A DNA stretch of 64,000 nt from Pseudonocardiales bacterium (GCA_023252195.1 JAHEXI010000001.1:124001-188000), one strand, 5' to 3'. Positions 19,195-28,494 are shown, counted from the first letter of the stretch. A program made the numbers and translations. The notes: generated from the sequence alone by a model not told the origin.

Positions 19195-19884
19195 TCAGGC
19201 CCAGAGGGCGGCCAGCGGGCTGGTGTCGAGCTCGCGCAGCAACGCCCGGCAGTCCTCGTACACCGCGACCGCGCCCGCCTTGGTCAGTTCGCTGGCGCTG
19301 ATGCCGCCGGTGAGCACACCGACGCAAGCCACCCCCGCCTTAGCGCAGGCCTTGACGTCCCACACCGTGTCCCCCACATACACCGCCCGCTCCGCGCCTA
19401 TCCCAGCCCGCTGCAGGGCGACGTGAACCAGGTCGGGCGCCGGTTTCGCCGCGTCGACGTCTTCGGCGGCGGTGATCTCCGCGATGTCGCCCTCGATGTC
19501 GAGGACGGAGCGCAGCAGCTCCAGCTCATCGGGTGCGGCGGAGGTCGCGAGCACGACCTTAGCTCCGCGCTGGGCCACCGCCGCCACCAGGTCGCGAGCG
19601 CCGTCGAAGGCGCGCAGCAGGTCAGCGCTCCGCCGATAGTGCTCACTGTGCTGCTGTTTGGCCTGCGAACCGACCTGGTCGGCGGCCTCACCCAGCAGCG
19701 TGGCCAGCAGTTCGGAGGAACCCATCCCCTGCCCGCGGTGAATCCTCCAGGCGTCCATCGGATGACCCACCGCGCGCAACGCCTGCAGCCAGGCGTTGAC
19801 GTGCAGGTAGTTGGAATCGACCAAGGTGCCATCGATGTCGAACAGGACCGCACCTGGCGGCGGCGTGGACTCGGTGTCAGTCAC
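19195..19884 (-). CDS. HAD-superfamily phosphatase (phosphoglycolate phosphatase-like)
   Basis: A 229-residue intact HAD hydrolase. Motif I is FDIDGTLVDSN (nucleophile Asp near residue 16), motif II is VLATSAA near residue 111, the motif III Lys is in AAKPAPD near residue 146, and motif IV is VGDTVWDVKAC near residue 172. A helical cap lies between motifs I and II, giving subfamily IA. Members dephosphorylate small sugar phosphates or phosphoglycolate; the substrate is uncertain. It is the only intact gene between the SDR relic and the DUF4185 gene. Confidence 0.85.
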   Translation of the reverse strand: MTDTESTPPPGAVLFDIDGTLVDSNYLHVNAWLQALRAVGHPMDAWRIHRGQGMGSSELLATLLGEAADQVGSQAKQQHSEHYRRSADLLRAFDGARDLVAAVAQRGAKVVLATSAAPDELELLRSVLDIEGDIAEITAAEDVDAAKPAPDLVHVALQRAGIGAERAVYVGDTVWDVKACAKAGVACVGVLTGGISASELTKAGAVAVYEDCRALLRELDTSPLAALWA

Positions 19885-20465
19885 TCGGGTCTTTCTACCC
19901 AGATCCGTTCGGTCATGCGTCGCCGCTGAGCCTGATCGGCCCCGCAGGGTGCTTGCTGCTCTATCGAGTCTCCGGCCAACAGCGCAGTCCCCCAGTTCGT
20001 CGCGAACTGGGTCAAACCCCGCTCCAGCTGATCGACGACCTTAAAGTAGCCGATGGCGAGGACTTCCGCGCATCGCGTATGGGGTCGTATGTCCCCCGTA
20101 GAGTTGTGGGAGCGGGCGGTGCGGATGGTCGCGGACGCTTGAAGGTGTACCACACCGGGCAGGCCAGCCCATCGGCAATGGGCGTCCCGACGGTTGGTCC
20201 ATCGGCACCCTCATCCAAACCCCCAGGCCCGCCACCGACGCCCCCGCAGCCCTTGCCGGCTACTGGCCCAACTCGACGCCATCCACGCCACCGGGATGAT
20301 CAGCACTACCCTCGCCACACGCGCCTCCACCACCGGTAACAGCGACACCGTTACCGCGGCGCACACCGTCGAGACGCAGACCGCCGCCTCCCTCCCTTCA
20401 TCGCCCGTGCCTCGGGCCAGGACAGACCCCGCGATTAAAGGGTGGCCGCCCGGTAGGTTGGCCGG
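19885..20465. other. intergenic relic zone between HAD and DUF4185 genes
   Basis: No intact gene. It holds a perfect 8-bp inverted repeat with a 3-base loop near 20000 (CCAGTTCG TCG CGAACTGG), the IS3-type fragment at 20089-20142, and a stretch at 20255-20400 with a short conserved-looking frame (LLAQLDAIHATGMISTTLAT) of unknown origin. Confidence 0.4.
20089..20142 (+). pseudogene. IS3-type transposase orfA N-terminal fragment
   Basis: A 17-codon frame MSPVELWERAVRMVADA ending in TGA matches the start of IS3-family OrfA proteins (P-E-x-R-E-R-A-V-R-M-V). Only this start is left. Confidence 0.5.
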
Positions 20466-21583
20466 TCAGGGGGCCCGTGCGCTGTTCATTGTGTTGGTCG
20501 GCAGTGCGGCGTGCATGAGCGAGACGTTGTAGCTGTCGTACTGGGTCATCGTGAAGTAGATGTTGGCCCCGTTGGAGTCGGGGTTGAGGAAACCGCCATA
20601 GAGGTTCGGGTACTGGTTGGAGGTAGCGACCGTGATCGGTGCGCCCCATGGTCCGGTGGGGTGCGGGGCTAACCGGACCACGATCGCTTGGCGTGACTGG
20701 TCGAGGTACATCATTTCCCAGCTTCTGAAAGTTTCGTCGTAGCGCACGGATAGCTCCCCGACAGGCCCCGCCACGATCGGTGCCGCGGTCGAGCTGGCGG
20801 CTGACTGCCAGGCCGTCCCAGTCCAGTACTCATAGGCCGACGTGTCCAGCAGCCGCTGCTCAGGTACCCGGGCGAGAGAGGCGTCACCGAAGCGACCGTT
20901 GGGTGTGCCAAAGGCATAGACCAAGCCGTCTCGCCGGGCGTAGGCGATCATCTGGAACTTCTCATCGAAGCCCGGGGTGTTGGGTCGACGCGCGCTGGGG
21001 ACATCGACCCAGCTTCGCCCACCATCATCGGAATAGGCGATGCCACCGTAATTCGTGAGCCACTGCCCAGGGTCGCCGAAATGGCGCACCGACATATAGG
21101 CCAGGTAGTTTCGCCCCCCGACGTTGACGCCACCGGTCGGGATCTTGGTCATCTCAACACCGTCGCGCTTCAGCGAGCCCAGCAGCTCCTTGGCGTGGCC
21201 CGGACGATCTGTCACGAAGTCGTTGAAAGACATACCTCCGGCCGGGTTGTGGTCACTGCTGCGAGCCAGGGTGTTCGAGCGCCAATCGCTCGCGGCCGGG
21301 TCTGCGACCTCGCTACCGTGACCGGCCCACCCAGGCCCGAAGGTGTCACCGAGGCGGCCAGGATCTGCCCCCGGTCATCGGCCCACATGATCCCCAGGTC
21401 GGTGCCCTTGACCTGGTACCGCGCCTCAGTGGTGTTAATCGACTCCGCGCCGGTGAGCACGGCAACCCGGCTTGCCTGACCCCGCGGCCCCGTCGCAGCC
21501 GACCCCGGCGCTGCCAGACCCACCACCACTGCTGCGATCAGGACCGCCAGAGCAGCCCCGGCTCGGGCTCGGCGACTGAGCAT
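20466..21583 (-). pseudogene. secreted DUF4185-domain protein, split by one frameshift
   Basis: ATG 21583 is preceded by AGGGGAAACG and opens a signal peptide (RRARAGAALAVLIAAVVVGL then APGSAATG). The protein continues KGTDLGIMWADDRGQILAAS, then changes frame near 21350; the next frame reads LGDTFGPGWAGHGSEVADPA and runs to the end at 20466 with the repeated beta-propeller-like strands of DUF4185 (NYGGIAYSDDGGRSWVDVPS, YGGFLNPDSNGANIYFTMTQ). DUF4185 proteins are exported, probably glycan-acting beta-propellers. A single indel separates the halves; everything else looks functional, so a recent mutation or sequence error is possible. Confidence 0.85.
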
Positions 21584-21850
21584 CGTTTCCCCTCCGGCAC
21601 GGACACCGCGACCGCGCTGCGCACGGCAACGCCAGCGCTCCGTACCAGCAGGAGACATCCCAACACCCAAAAGACAGGAACATCGCGCACTCCGAGGCAC
21701 CAGGAACTAACGGCCGCCACGGCCTACAGGTAACGGCGACCAGACTGCTCTGCTTGGGGACACTCATCCGGCCACGTGCGGCACCCGCTCCAACAGCCCA
21801 CCCAGCATCCCGCGGACAGCTGGGCGCAGGTCAACACTCCGCACCGGGGA

Positions 21851-21869
21851 GACCCTGCTGGCTAATTCG
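21851..21869 (+). repeat. left terminal inverted repeat of the IS1182-type element
   Basis: 19 bases, perfect complement of the right end at 23713-23731. Confidence 0.9.
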
Positions 21870-21987
21870 TGGGTGGCTTGTGGTGATCTTGTCCGGTGTG
21901 TCGTCGCTGTTCTGGTCCGTTCGGGTCTCATGATCGATAGCCCGGTCGGTCCCTTTCTGTCCCCGGCCGTGGGATGTGTTAAGTCTG

Positions 21988-23711
21988 ATGTCTGTGCGGC
22001 CACAGTCGTGGCCGGAGCCGGCGCCGGAGATTGTGGCCGCGGTGCGGGCGGCCTACCGGCGGCGGGAGGTGCCCTTGCCGGTGTCGGTGCGGGATCGGTT
22101 GGGGGAGGTGTTCCCCGACGCCGAGTTCGCGCCGGCGTTCGGGGTGCGGGGCCGGCCGGGGTGGTCACCGGGGCGGTTGGCGCTGGTCACGGTGTTTCAG
22201 ATGGTGGAGAACCTGACCGATCGCCAAGCCGCGGACGCGGTTCGGACAAGATTTCGTGGAAATACGCGCTGGGCCTGGGCCTTGATGATGAGGGGTTCGA
22301 CGCCTCGGTGTTGTCGGAGTTCGGTACCCGGGTGGTCGCCCACGGCCTGGAGCAGCGGGTGCTGGACCTGCTGCTGGACGCGCTGAACACCCAGGGGCTG
22401 GTGGGCGCGGGCGGGAAGGCGCGCAGCGACTCCACCCATGTGATCTCCGCGGTGCGTGACCTCAACCGGTTGGAGCTGGCCGGGGAGAGCGTGCGAGCTG
22501 CTCTGGAGGCCGTCGTGGTGGTGGCGCCGGACTGGCTCCGCCGCGGTGATCGACGTGGCGGGATGGAGTCGCCGTTACGGCGCCCATATCGACACCTGGC
22601 GGTTGCCGACCTCGACGACCAAGCGTGCCGAGCTGGTGGCACCGACGTGCTGGTGCTGCTGCGCGCTGTCGGTGACAGCGCCGCCCCGCCCTGGCTGCGC
22701 GAGCTGCCTGCGGTGGACGTGCTGCGTCGGGTGCTGGTGCAGAACTACCTGGTCACGACCGACGCCGCCGGGTGGGAGGTGATCAGGGCGCGGGAGGCCG
22801 AACAAGACGGTCTCCCGCCGGGAGAGAACACGGCTGATCTCGCCCTATGACACCGACGCCCGGTGGGCGGCGAAGGGCGATGAGCTGCACTGGAACGGCT
22901 ACAAGGTCCACGTCACCGAGACCTGCGACACACCCGACCCCGCCGACGTCCCGGGCGCCGACCTCCCGGACGGTGAGCGGCCGAACCTCATCGTCGGGAT
23001 GTCGACCACGGACGCGACGGTGCCCGACGCGCGGATGACCGAGAAGATCCACGTCGCGCTCGCCGGGCGGGGTCTGCTGCCAGCCGAGCACTACCTCGAC
23101 TCGGGCTACCCGTCCGCGGCGCTGGTCATCGAGAGCCTGAACAGGTGGGGGTCACGCTGGTCACCCCGTTGCTGGCCGATACGTCCCGCCAGGCCAGGGC
23201 CGGTGCCGGGTACGACCGGGCCGGGTTCACCCTCGATTTCGACTCCGAGCAGGCACAGTGTCCGCAGGGCAAGACCTCCACCTGCTGGAACGCGGTCACC
23301 CAGCGCGGCAGCGACGCGATTGTGATCAAGTTCGCTGCGGGCACATGCCGGCCCTGCCCCGTGCGTGAGCAGTGCACCCGCTCCACCTCACCGAAGTACG
23401 GGCGCCAGCTCACCGTGCCCCCGCGCGGGGTCCACCACGCCCAGCAGACCGCGAGGGCCACCCAGAACACAACCGACTGGCGGGCCCGCTACGCGCTACG
23501 CGCCGGTGTCGAGGGCACCATCCGTCAAGGGGTCGCGGTGACCGGGATGCGTCGCGCCCGCTACCGCGGCCTACCCAAGACCCGACTCGAACACGTCTAC
23601 TCAGCGGTCGCGCTGAACCTCATCCGCCTAGACGCCTACTGGAACGGGCACACCCTCGACCGCACCAGAACCAGCCACCTCGCCCGCCTCGACCTCACCC
23701 TGGCAGCTTAA
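21988..23711 (+). pseudogene. IS1182-family transposase with at least four frameshifts
   Basis: Reading across frames gives a full IS1182 transposase. The N-terminal DUF772 region is VFQMVENLTDRQAADAVR; then WKYALGLGLDDEGFDASVLS after a shift near 22240; a shift near 22540; LVLLRAVGDSAAPPWLRELP; a shift near 22845; PYDTDARWAAKGDELHWNGY; and a shift near 23145. After that it runs uninterrupted through the DDE_6-type C-terminal domain (TCRPCPVREQCTRS, RYALRAGVEGTIRQGVAVTG) to the stop. The catalytic acidic residues and the Cys zinc cluster are still recognisable. Confidence 0.9.
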
Positions 23712-23712
23712 T

Positions 23713-23731
23713 CGAATTAGCCAGCAGGGTC
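23713..23731 (-). repeat. right terminal inverted repeat of the IS1182-type element
   Basis: 19 bases, perfect complement of the left end. Confidence 0.9.
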
Positions 23732-23863
23732 CGGGGATGACGCAAACGAATTGTCGACGCAGCGCACTGCGCATGCCCGCTGCGTCTCTACGAGGAGTAG
23801 TCCGACCTGCTGGCCACCCGACGACGACGAACCGCGCCACCCCGGCCGTGAGCAGACGCAGTA

Positions 23864-23901
23864 CAGCGCCGCCCCATCACGCTATGGATGGGGCGGCGCT
23901 G
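23864..23901. terminator. strong hairpin downstream of the GG-tailed relic
   Basis: A 15-bp perfect stem (CAGCGCCGCCCCATC with its complement) and an 8-base loop. It lies 21 bases past the stop of the minus-strand gene at 23922, the same arrangement as the hairpin at 30970-31002 next to the paralogous gene. Confidence 0.75.
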
Positions 23902-23921
23902 CGTGGGATGTGGGATAACAG

Positions 23922-24235
23922 TCAGCCGCCCTGGTTGCCCGAGTGCGTGGCTGGGTCACTAATCTGGTCTTCGTCGGAGACTCCGGTGTTCAACCGATCT
24001 TCGCGATGGCGCATCCTCTGACATCGGCGCTAGATCTTCACCGGAGGTGCTAGTCGCTTGTCCCACATGGTGTGGGCCAGCCGGTGCCATGTCAGTGTCG
24101 GACATGCCGCCCGTCTCGGAGTCCGAAACGATCCTGGGGCCGGCTTGCGTCCTCGGGCCGCCCCGCTGGCTGTCCAATTCGTCCCCGCCCTGGCCAAGCT
24201 TCTGCCGGTCAGCCAAAGCGGTGCTCAGCGACCCG
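23922..24235 (-). pseudogene. hydrophilic GG-tailed stress protein, frameshifted paralogue of the gene at 31015
   Basis: One minus-strand frame reads DELDSQRGGP, VSDSETGGMSDTDMAP and SGEDLAPMSEDAP; after a frameshift near 24010 the next frame ends LNTGVSDEDQISDPATHSGN then QGG and TGA at 23922. The intact gene at 31015-31434 has a similar order (DELAADPQRVGP, ATDTTAASPMG, ... ETLSGDQGG) and a similar hairpin beyond the stop. The 5' end is fused in frame to the remnant of a nucleotide-binding oxidoreductase at about 24235. Confidence 0.65.
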
Positions 24236-24385
24236 GCGTCCTGCACGTCGCCGCGCAGCGCCTCACCGGGTCGCGGTAGGGCTCAGGACGCCGAGTCATC
24301 GCCCGCACCGCGTGGCGGCCTCCTCCAAGGCGGGACACGGCCGCCTGCCGACAAATCCGGACGAGCCCGCGACCAGCACTTTCAT
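24236..24385 (-). pseudogene. NAD(P)-binding epimerase-like protein, N-terminal fragment
   Basis: It starts ATG at 24385, overlapping the stop of the DUF1990-like gene by 4 bases (ATGA), so it was translationally coupled. MKVLVAGSSGFVGRR is a Rossmann NAD(P)-binding start. The following conserved pieces lie in successive frames: HAVRAMTRRPEPYRD, then ALRGDVQDAGSLSTALAD. Two frameshifts and a junction to the GG-tailed gene show it is a relic. Such SDR-like proteins often neighbour DUF1990/SRPBCC genes. Confidence 0.7.
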
Positions 24386-25665
24386 CCCGGAGCAGATACC
24401 CCGGTTCCTGGCTGGCGGCGTAGTCGCTCGACGAGCAGGTGGGGCTCAGCGAGGGTCACGGTCAGCGCGGGGTGCCGCAGCAGCCCAGTCGGTTCGATTC
24501 CCGCCACCGGTCGGTGGAAGCGGATACAGGCCCCTGCGACGGTGTTGGTACCGAAGGTCAGCCCCCGGTCGGCCAGTGACAGGCGGGCACCGAGCACCTT
24601 CCAGGCCCGGTACGGGCCACTGAGCTCCGCTCCGCTGATGTTGCTCAGCGGCGTGACGAGTCGCCAAGGACCAAACCAGACCTCGAGCTTGCCATCGTCG
24701 ACCCTGAGACCGCTCGAATCCGGCCGGACCCCGACCGCTCGGAGCACGAAACCGAACGAGGACGCAAAGGCAAACGGGTAGAAGCCGGGAGTATGCTCGC
24801 GCGGAACAATGCACTCCCCTCGTTGATCGTGCAGGTGAGCAGATGTCACCTCACAGCGCAGGCCTGAGGCCGTCAAAGCAGTGTAGGCGTGTCCGCTCGG
24901 CCGCGCCGAGTGGATCTTGCCCTCCGGCTGGAGTGGTGCCTGTCCGGACTGGTTCGTGGTTGTCTGTGGGGGCCAGTCGAGTCGCCGGGTGTGGATGGTG
25001 ACGCCGCCTCGGGGGCGTCCGCCGGCCAGCGCGGCGGTGCGGACGCAGAAGTGCGACCACATGTTCAGTTGGATCTCCTTAGCCAGCCTGAGCCGGTTGT
25101 AGAGCAGGTGGGACAGCCGGTCACCGGCTCGGGCCCAAGACTCGATCTCGAAGCGCAGCGTGGTGCCGTCCTGCGCTGCCCGGAACTCGATCTGTCCTGC
25201 CTCCAGATGACCGGCCAGGGTGGCCAGCCGGAACGAGGTGCTGTCCTGGCTCACCACGCGCACCGGACCGTTCCAGGGTCCCGGCATGCGCACGACGAAC
25301 TCGTCGCCGGGTCGCGGCGGACCAGACGCGCCACGTGTCTTGCGGAACACCGCCATCTCGGGTGAGACGCGGTTGAGGTTGGCGCCAACCGCCGTCATCA
25401 GCGTGGCCGGGTCCATCGGGCTGTGCACGATCCACACGGTGTAGCAGCGGTGCAACAGTGGCCCGACGCCGGCTGCAATCCCCTGGCCCCGCTCACCGAG
25501 CCCATTGTCGGTGTCCCAGCCTGAGGGGAGATCCGCGGTGCTGCCTTGCTCCTCGCTACGGTGCAGCGGCGTGGTTCTCCACAGGTAGCGCCAGCTGACC
25601 AGCCCGATGGCCAGCGGCCACCCCAGGACGGTGGCCAGCCGAGTCGGACGGCTCGCAGTCGTCAT
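24382..25665 (-). CDS. DUF1990/SRPBCC-like two-domain protein
   Basis: A 427-residue protein with two parts. Residues about 10-30 form a membrane or signal-anchor helix. Residues about 75-220 are a lipid-binding-like SRPBCC/DUF1990-type domain (VGANLNRVSPEMAVFRKTRG, GDEFVVRMPGPWNGPVRVV, FRLATLAGHLEAGQIEF). Residues about 300-420 form a second beta-rich domain with the DUF-like pattern WFGPWRLVTPLSNISGAELS and ARLSLADRGLTFGTNTVAG, resembling a PH-like fold. It is divergent from the two-gene operon at 25730 that contains another DUF1990 protein. Molecular role unknown; binding of a hydrophobic ligand is an inference from the fold. Confidence 0.7.
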   Translation of the reverse strand: MTTASRPTRLATVLGWPLAIGLVSWRYLWRTTPLHRSEEQGSTADLPSGWDTDNGLGERGQGIAAGVGPLLHRCYTVWIVHSPMDPATLMTAVGANLNRVSPEMAVFRKTRGASGPPRPGDEFVVRMPGPWNGPVRVVSQDSTSFRLATLAGHLEAGQIEFRAAQDGTTLRFEIESWARAGDRLSHLLYNRLRLAKEIQLNMWSHFCVRTAALAGGRPRGGVTIHTRRLDWPPQTTTNQSGQAPLQPEGKIHSARPSGHAYTALTASGLRCEVTSAHLHDQRGECIVPREHTPGFYPFAFASSFGFVLRAVGVRPDSSGLRVDDGKLEVWFGPWRLVTPLSNISGAELSGPYRAWKVLGARLSLADRGLTFGTNTVAGACIRFHRPVAGIEPTGLLRHPALTVTLAEPHLLVERLRRQPGTGVSAPG

Positions 25666-25729
25666 GGCTGTATGACACCATGCCAGCGGGGCCGCCGCTG
25701 GCTGTCGGTGTGCTCTCGGGAGGTGTCAG

Positions 25730-25945
25730 GTGACCGTCGTTGGAGCCGTTCGGTGGCTCGGGTTGCGCAGCGCACACCTACACCTTGCCTCGCTGGGCGC
25801 AGTCGCGCTGTGCATCATTCTGTGGATCCGCGCCAAGACCGTCGATCAGGACGAACGCGGCAACGCCGAACGGCGCGCACTGTTCGTCGGGCTCTGGCCG
25901 CCCACGCTGTGGCTGATCGGTGACTCCCTGCGGAAGCCTCAGTAG
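25730..25945 (+). CDS. small membrane protein
   Basis: 71 residues from GTG 25730, with GGAGGTG a few bases upstream. Two hydrophobic segments are visible (HLASLGAVALCIILWI and FVGLWPPTLWLIGDSL), separated by a charged loop KTVDQDERGNAERR, so it should span the membrane. The stop codon TAG is immediately followed by the GTG start of the DUF1990 gene, so the two are co-translated. No family name recognised, but co-occurrence with DUF1990 genes suggests a shared membrane-lipid role (inference). Confidence 0.65.
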   Translation: MTVVGAVRWLGLRSAHLHLASLGAVALCIILWIRAKTVDQDERGNAERRALFVGLWPPTLWLIGDSLRKPQ

Positions 25946-26692
25946 GTGCGCGAGCGGCTATTCGGTTCCATCGATACCGCAGCTGCGCTGGACGACCTTC
26001 GCTGGCGCCGGATCAACTACGACCCGACAGCAGCGCCCCTGGACGGCCGGCCCCAGGGGCACTGGCATGTCGACTCCAGCGACACAGTGATCGGGCGCGA
26101 GCCGCCCGGACCGCCACTGCCCGCGGGCGCCTGGGAGAACGCATGCCTGCTCGTGCGGCACTACGAGTTCACCGACCCGCGCATCCTGCGAGCCGTATAC
26201 CGCTACGACGACGAGTTGCTCGGCCGCGACATGCTGCTGGAAGGCCGCTTCTTCGGGTTGCGGTTCTATCTCGGGGTTCGGGTCACCAGGGTGATCGACG
26301 AAACCAGGGGCTGCGGAGCCGGAGCCGAACGAGTCTGGGGCTGGAGCTACCAGACGCTCCAGGGCCATCTGGAACAGGGCCGGCTCAACTATGAGGTGAT
26401 CAAAAACCTGGCGTCGGGCGACGTCGCATTCAGAGTCAGCGGCTACTCCCGGCGGGCTACCGTCCCGGACCCGGTGATCCGATGGGGCTTTCGGATATTC
26501 GGCCGGTGGACCCAGGAGCGCTTCTACCGGGCTGTTCAGCGGCGACTGCGTCACCTGATGCATGCCGCACAGCGTGGTGAACTGCCACCGTTACCGACAA
26601 TGCTTACAGACGGCATCGCGATCGCCCCGTCCGGAGCGACACCACACCCGCTGCAACGGCTCACCCGTGGCTCGCGTCACCCGGGAAGCTAG
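25946..26692 (+). CDS. DUF1990 family protein
   Basis: A 248-residue DUF1990 protein (SRPBCC-like). Family signatures: a central ARG-rich region GVRVTRVIDETRGCGAGAER, then WGWSYQTLQGHLEQGRLNYE and VAFRVSGYSRRATVPDP, with a closing helix RFYRAVQRRLRHLM. An upstream WENACLLVRHYEFTDPRIL corresponds to the first half of the domain. Soluble and intact; start GTG directly abuts the previous gene's stop. The family's biochemical role is not established; its fold suggests binding of a hydrophobic ligand. Confidence 0.8.
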   Translation: MRERLFGSIDTAAALDDLRWRRINYDPTAAPLDGRPQGHWHVDSSDTVIGREPPGPPLPAGAWENACLLVRHYEFTDPRILRAVYRYDDELLGRDMLLEGRFFGLRFYLGVRVTRVIDETRGCGAGAERVWGWSYQTLQGHLEQGRLNYEVIKNLASGDVAFRVSGYSRRATVPDPVIRWGFRIFGRWTQERFYRAVQRRLRHLMHAAQRGELPPLPTMLTDGIAIAPSGATPHPLQRLTRGSRHPGS

Positions 26693-26804
26693 GCCACTTC
26701 ATTCGTAAGGGTATGTCCCAGCGGCGACAGGAGCGCTGCGTCCCTGTCGAGCATTGGATGGCCTTGCTTGCGGAGTTGCTGGACAGCGGCGTCGCGACCG
26801 TCGA

Positions 26805-27053
26805 TTATGCGAAAGGTAGTTGCGTCCAGGGCCTCGACGGTCGCCGATTGGCGCACCTCCGGATGCGGTCGAGAGCGGTTTGTACGGTGAACTCAACGTA
26901 GTTCGGGCCGGGGTTGATGCTGGCGAACTCGCGCCGCGCTGCCCTGGCGATCCACTCGGCGACCGGTACACCATTCCTGGGCTGGCGCCAGTTCGGGGAT
27001 TGCCACGGTGCCGGTGTCGATCTCCACGGGCACGGGGCGACGAGTTGCCATGA
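26805..27053 (-). pseudogene. possible RHH-type antitoxin relic with frameshift
   Basis: It begins ATG 27053 with MATRRPVPVEIDTGTVAIPE. After a frameshift near 26970 the other frame reads GVPVAEWIARAARREFASIN. Together these resemble a ribbon-helix-helix antitoxin layout (short strand, two helices with SEWIxRAARR), followed by an acidic-poor tail. No toxin gene follows. Low confidence. Confidence 0.35.
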
Positions 27054-27960
27054 GCGCACAATACTGCTCAGTGTTCTACTGGTCAGCCAGCTGCGGGGCA
27101 AGGATGCGTGATCGTCGTCATCCTCGCCGAGAACGCCTCGTCGCGGCCGCCGAGCTCGATGAGTGGGCACGCACCGGGGCCACCCCTCCGGGGAGATCGT
27201 CGGTGTCGCGCAAACCATCCGACGGGCCGACCAGGACCCGCAAGCGTGGCTCAACAGGTTCGGCGACACGGTCGGGGTGACAACCCGTAGGCGTCGAGCG
27301 ACACCGCGTGGCTGTACGCCTGGTCCAGGTGCACACCCTCGTCGCCGACCTGCAAAGGCGAGCAGTGGGTGGCGGCGTCCTGAGACTATGCCGCCGGGGA
27401 TTAGCGGTACCGGCCTCTACTGTAGTAAACACAGGTACCTGATCTTGCGAACCAGGGACGTTTCCCCAGGTCGCCGTCTCCGCTCCGGCAGTAAAATCCG
27501 GGATTACCCCCGAGAGGCGACCGAGGCTCTGACCGGCGCTACCGCCAAGGACCGGCCGCATAGTCCGGTCTTCTCTCGCAGTGGGATATCGCGGCGGGTC
27601 AGTAGCCGCTCGACGGTCGGCCGATGGCCAGACGCGTGGAGGCGGGAACCGGTCGACCGCCGTCCGCACGGTGACGGTCGCCTCGTAGGTGGTCACGACT
27701 CGTTCCGGATGATGTACCGGATACGCGCAGAACTCGCACAAGATCACGAACGTTGGTGCCGCTGGTCGTAATCGCAAGGGTACGGCTCATGTTCCAGATA
27801 ATGGGCTGTTGTCTGACGTCCTGGATCCCCAGGATCCGGTGGGTTGACATCAGTTCCCGCCTCGACCTGACAAGGAAGCTGCCGATTTATGACCAGCTCT
27901 GTGGGGAGCGGATCAACGCCGACGTCCCGGGTCCCCGAGCCGCGGTGGGCCGGTCACCCG

Positions 27961-28011
27961 AGCGGGGTGCTTGGCCCAGCGGGGTGCTTGGCCGCTGGCG
28001 CGCGCCAGCGG
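27961..28011. repeat. 17-bp tandem repeat joined to a 20-bp perfect palindrome
   Basis: AGCGGGGTGCTTGGCC occurs at 27961-27976 and again at 27978-27993, immediately followed by the palindrome CCGCTGGCGCGCGCCAGCGG at 27992-28011. It lies in non-coding sequence ahead of the DUF6131 gene. Confidence 0.8.
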
Positions 28012-28185
28012 CAGTGTGGGACACCAGGGCCAGGTGACCGGTCTCCCGGGACGAACCGGCACCATCCGCTGCGGACATGCCCGCTGGACCGGCCAGCAGA
28101 CGACCGACAACACGACTATGAGGACACAAGGGTGGCAGTGCCATAAGCTCATGGTAGGAGTAGGCGGAGTTCGCGGGAGGCATCC

Positions 28186-28344
28186 ATGATCGTGCTCGGC
28201 ATTGTCTTGGTCGTAGTGTTCGGGTTTCTGATCCCGATCCCCATTCTGTCCTACCTGGGGTACATCCTGATCGTGGTGGGCGTGATCTTGTTGGTGCTCG
28301 GTATGGCCGGACGAGAGATCGGCGGCCGACGCCACTACTACTGA
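28186..28344 (+). CDS. DUF6131-type small membrane protein
   Basis: A 52-residue protein: MIVLGIVLVVVFGFLIPIPI, then two hydrophobic stretches, ending GMAGREIGGRRHYY. The layout (two membrane helices, GR-x-x-GGRRHYY tail) is that of the DUF6131 family in actinobacteria. CGGGAGG lies 5-7 bases before the ATG. It is too short to be found by usual length cut-offs but has a clear ribosome site and strong hydrophobic pattern. It opens the stress-flavoured island and is convergent with the CsbD gene. Confidence 0.8.
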   Translation: MIVLGIVLVVVFGFLIPIPILSYLGYILIVVGVILLVLGMAGREIGGRRHYY

Positions 28345-28440
28345 CCTCCCACCCGGGGGACAGCGGGGGCTGCTGGCCGCGCGCCTGCCTTACCTGCCTG
28401 CGTCTGGTCATCACGAACGGTGAGCCGACCTGGGCCGGGT

Positions 28441-28477
28441 GAGGAGGGCACGGCCGGAGTCCGAGCGTGCCCTCCTC
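28441..28477. terminator. bidirectional hairpin terminator between DUF6131 and csbD-like genes
   Basis: Perfect 12-bp stem GAGGAGGGCACG / CGTGCCCTCCTC with a 13-base loop, between two convergent genes. Confidence 0.8.
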
Positions 28478-28494
28478 GGGTAGGGGGCACACGC

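Larger units (their letters stand above)
21851..23731 (+). mobile_element. IS1182-type insertion sequence, degenerate
   Basis: Bounded by perfect 19-bp terminal inverted repeats, GACCCTGCTGGCTAATTCG at 21851-21869 and its complement at 23713-23731. The flanks carry the direct repeat CGGGGA (21845-21850 and 23732-23737), which would be the target duplication. The single transposase inside has several frameshifts, so the element is immobile on its own although its ends are intact and could be moved in trans. Confidence 0.9.
26693..28185. other. 1.5 kb relic zone without an intact gene
   Basis: No intact gene is visible. The stretch holds an antitoxin-like relic (26805-27053, minus), a short plus-strand fragment at 27175-27290 reading GEIVGVAQTIRRADQDPQAW then LNRFGDTVGV, a plus-strand fragment near 27850-27960 (ISSRLDLTRKLPIYDQLCGE), and a tandem repeat with a palindrome at 27961-28011. 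None of the fragments can be assigned with confidence. Confidence 0.5.

Noticed and set aside
24485-24510. GGTTCGATTCCCGCC, like a tRNA T-arm
   Set aside because: No acceptor, D- or anticodon arm nearby; it lies inside the coding frame of the DUF1990-like gene.
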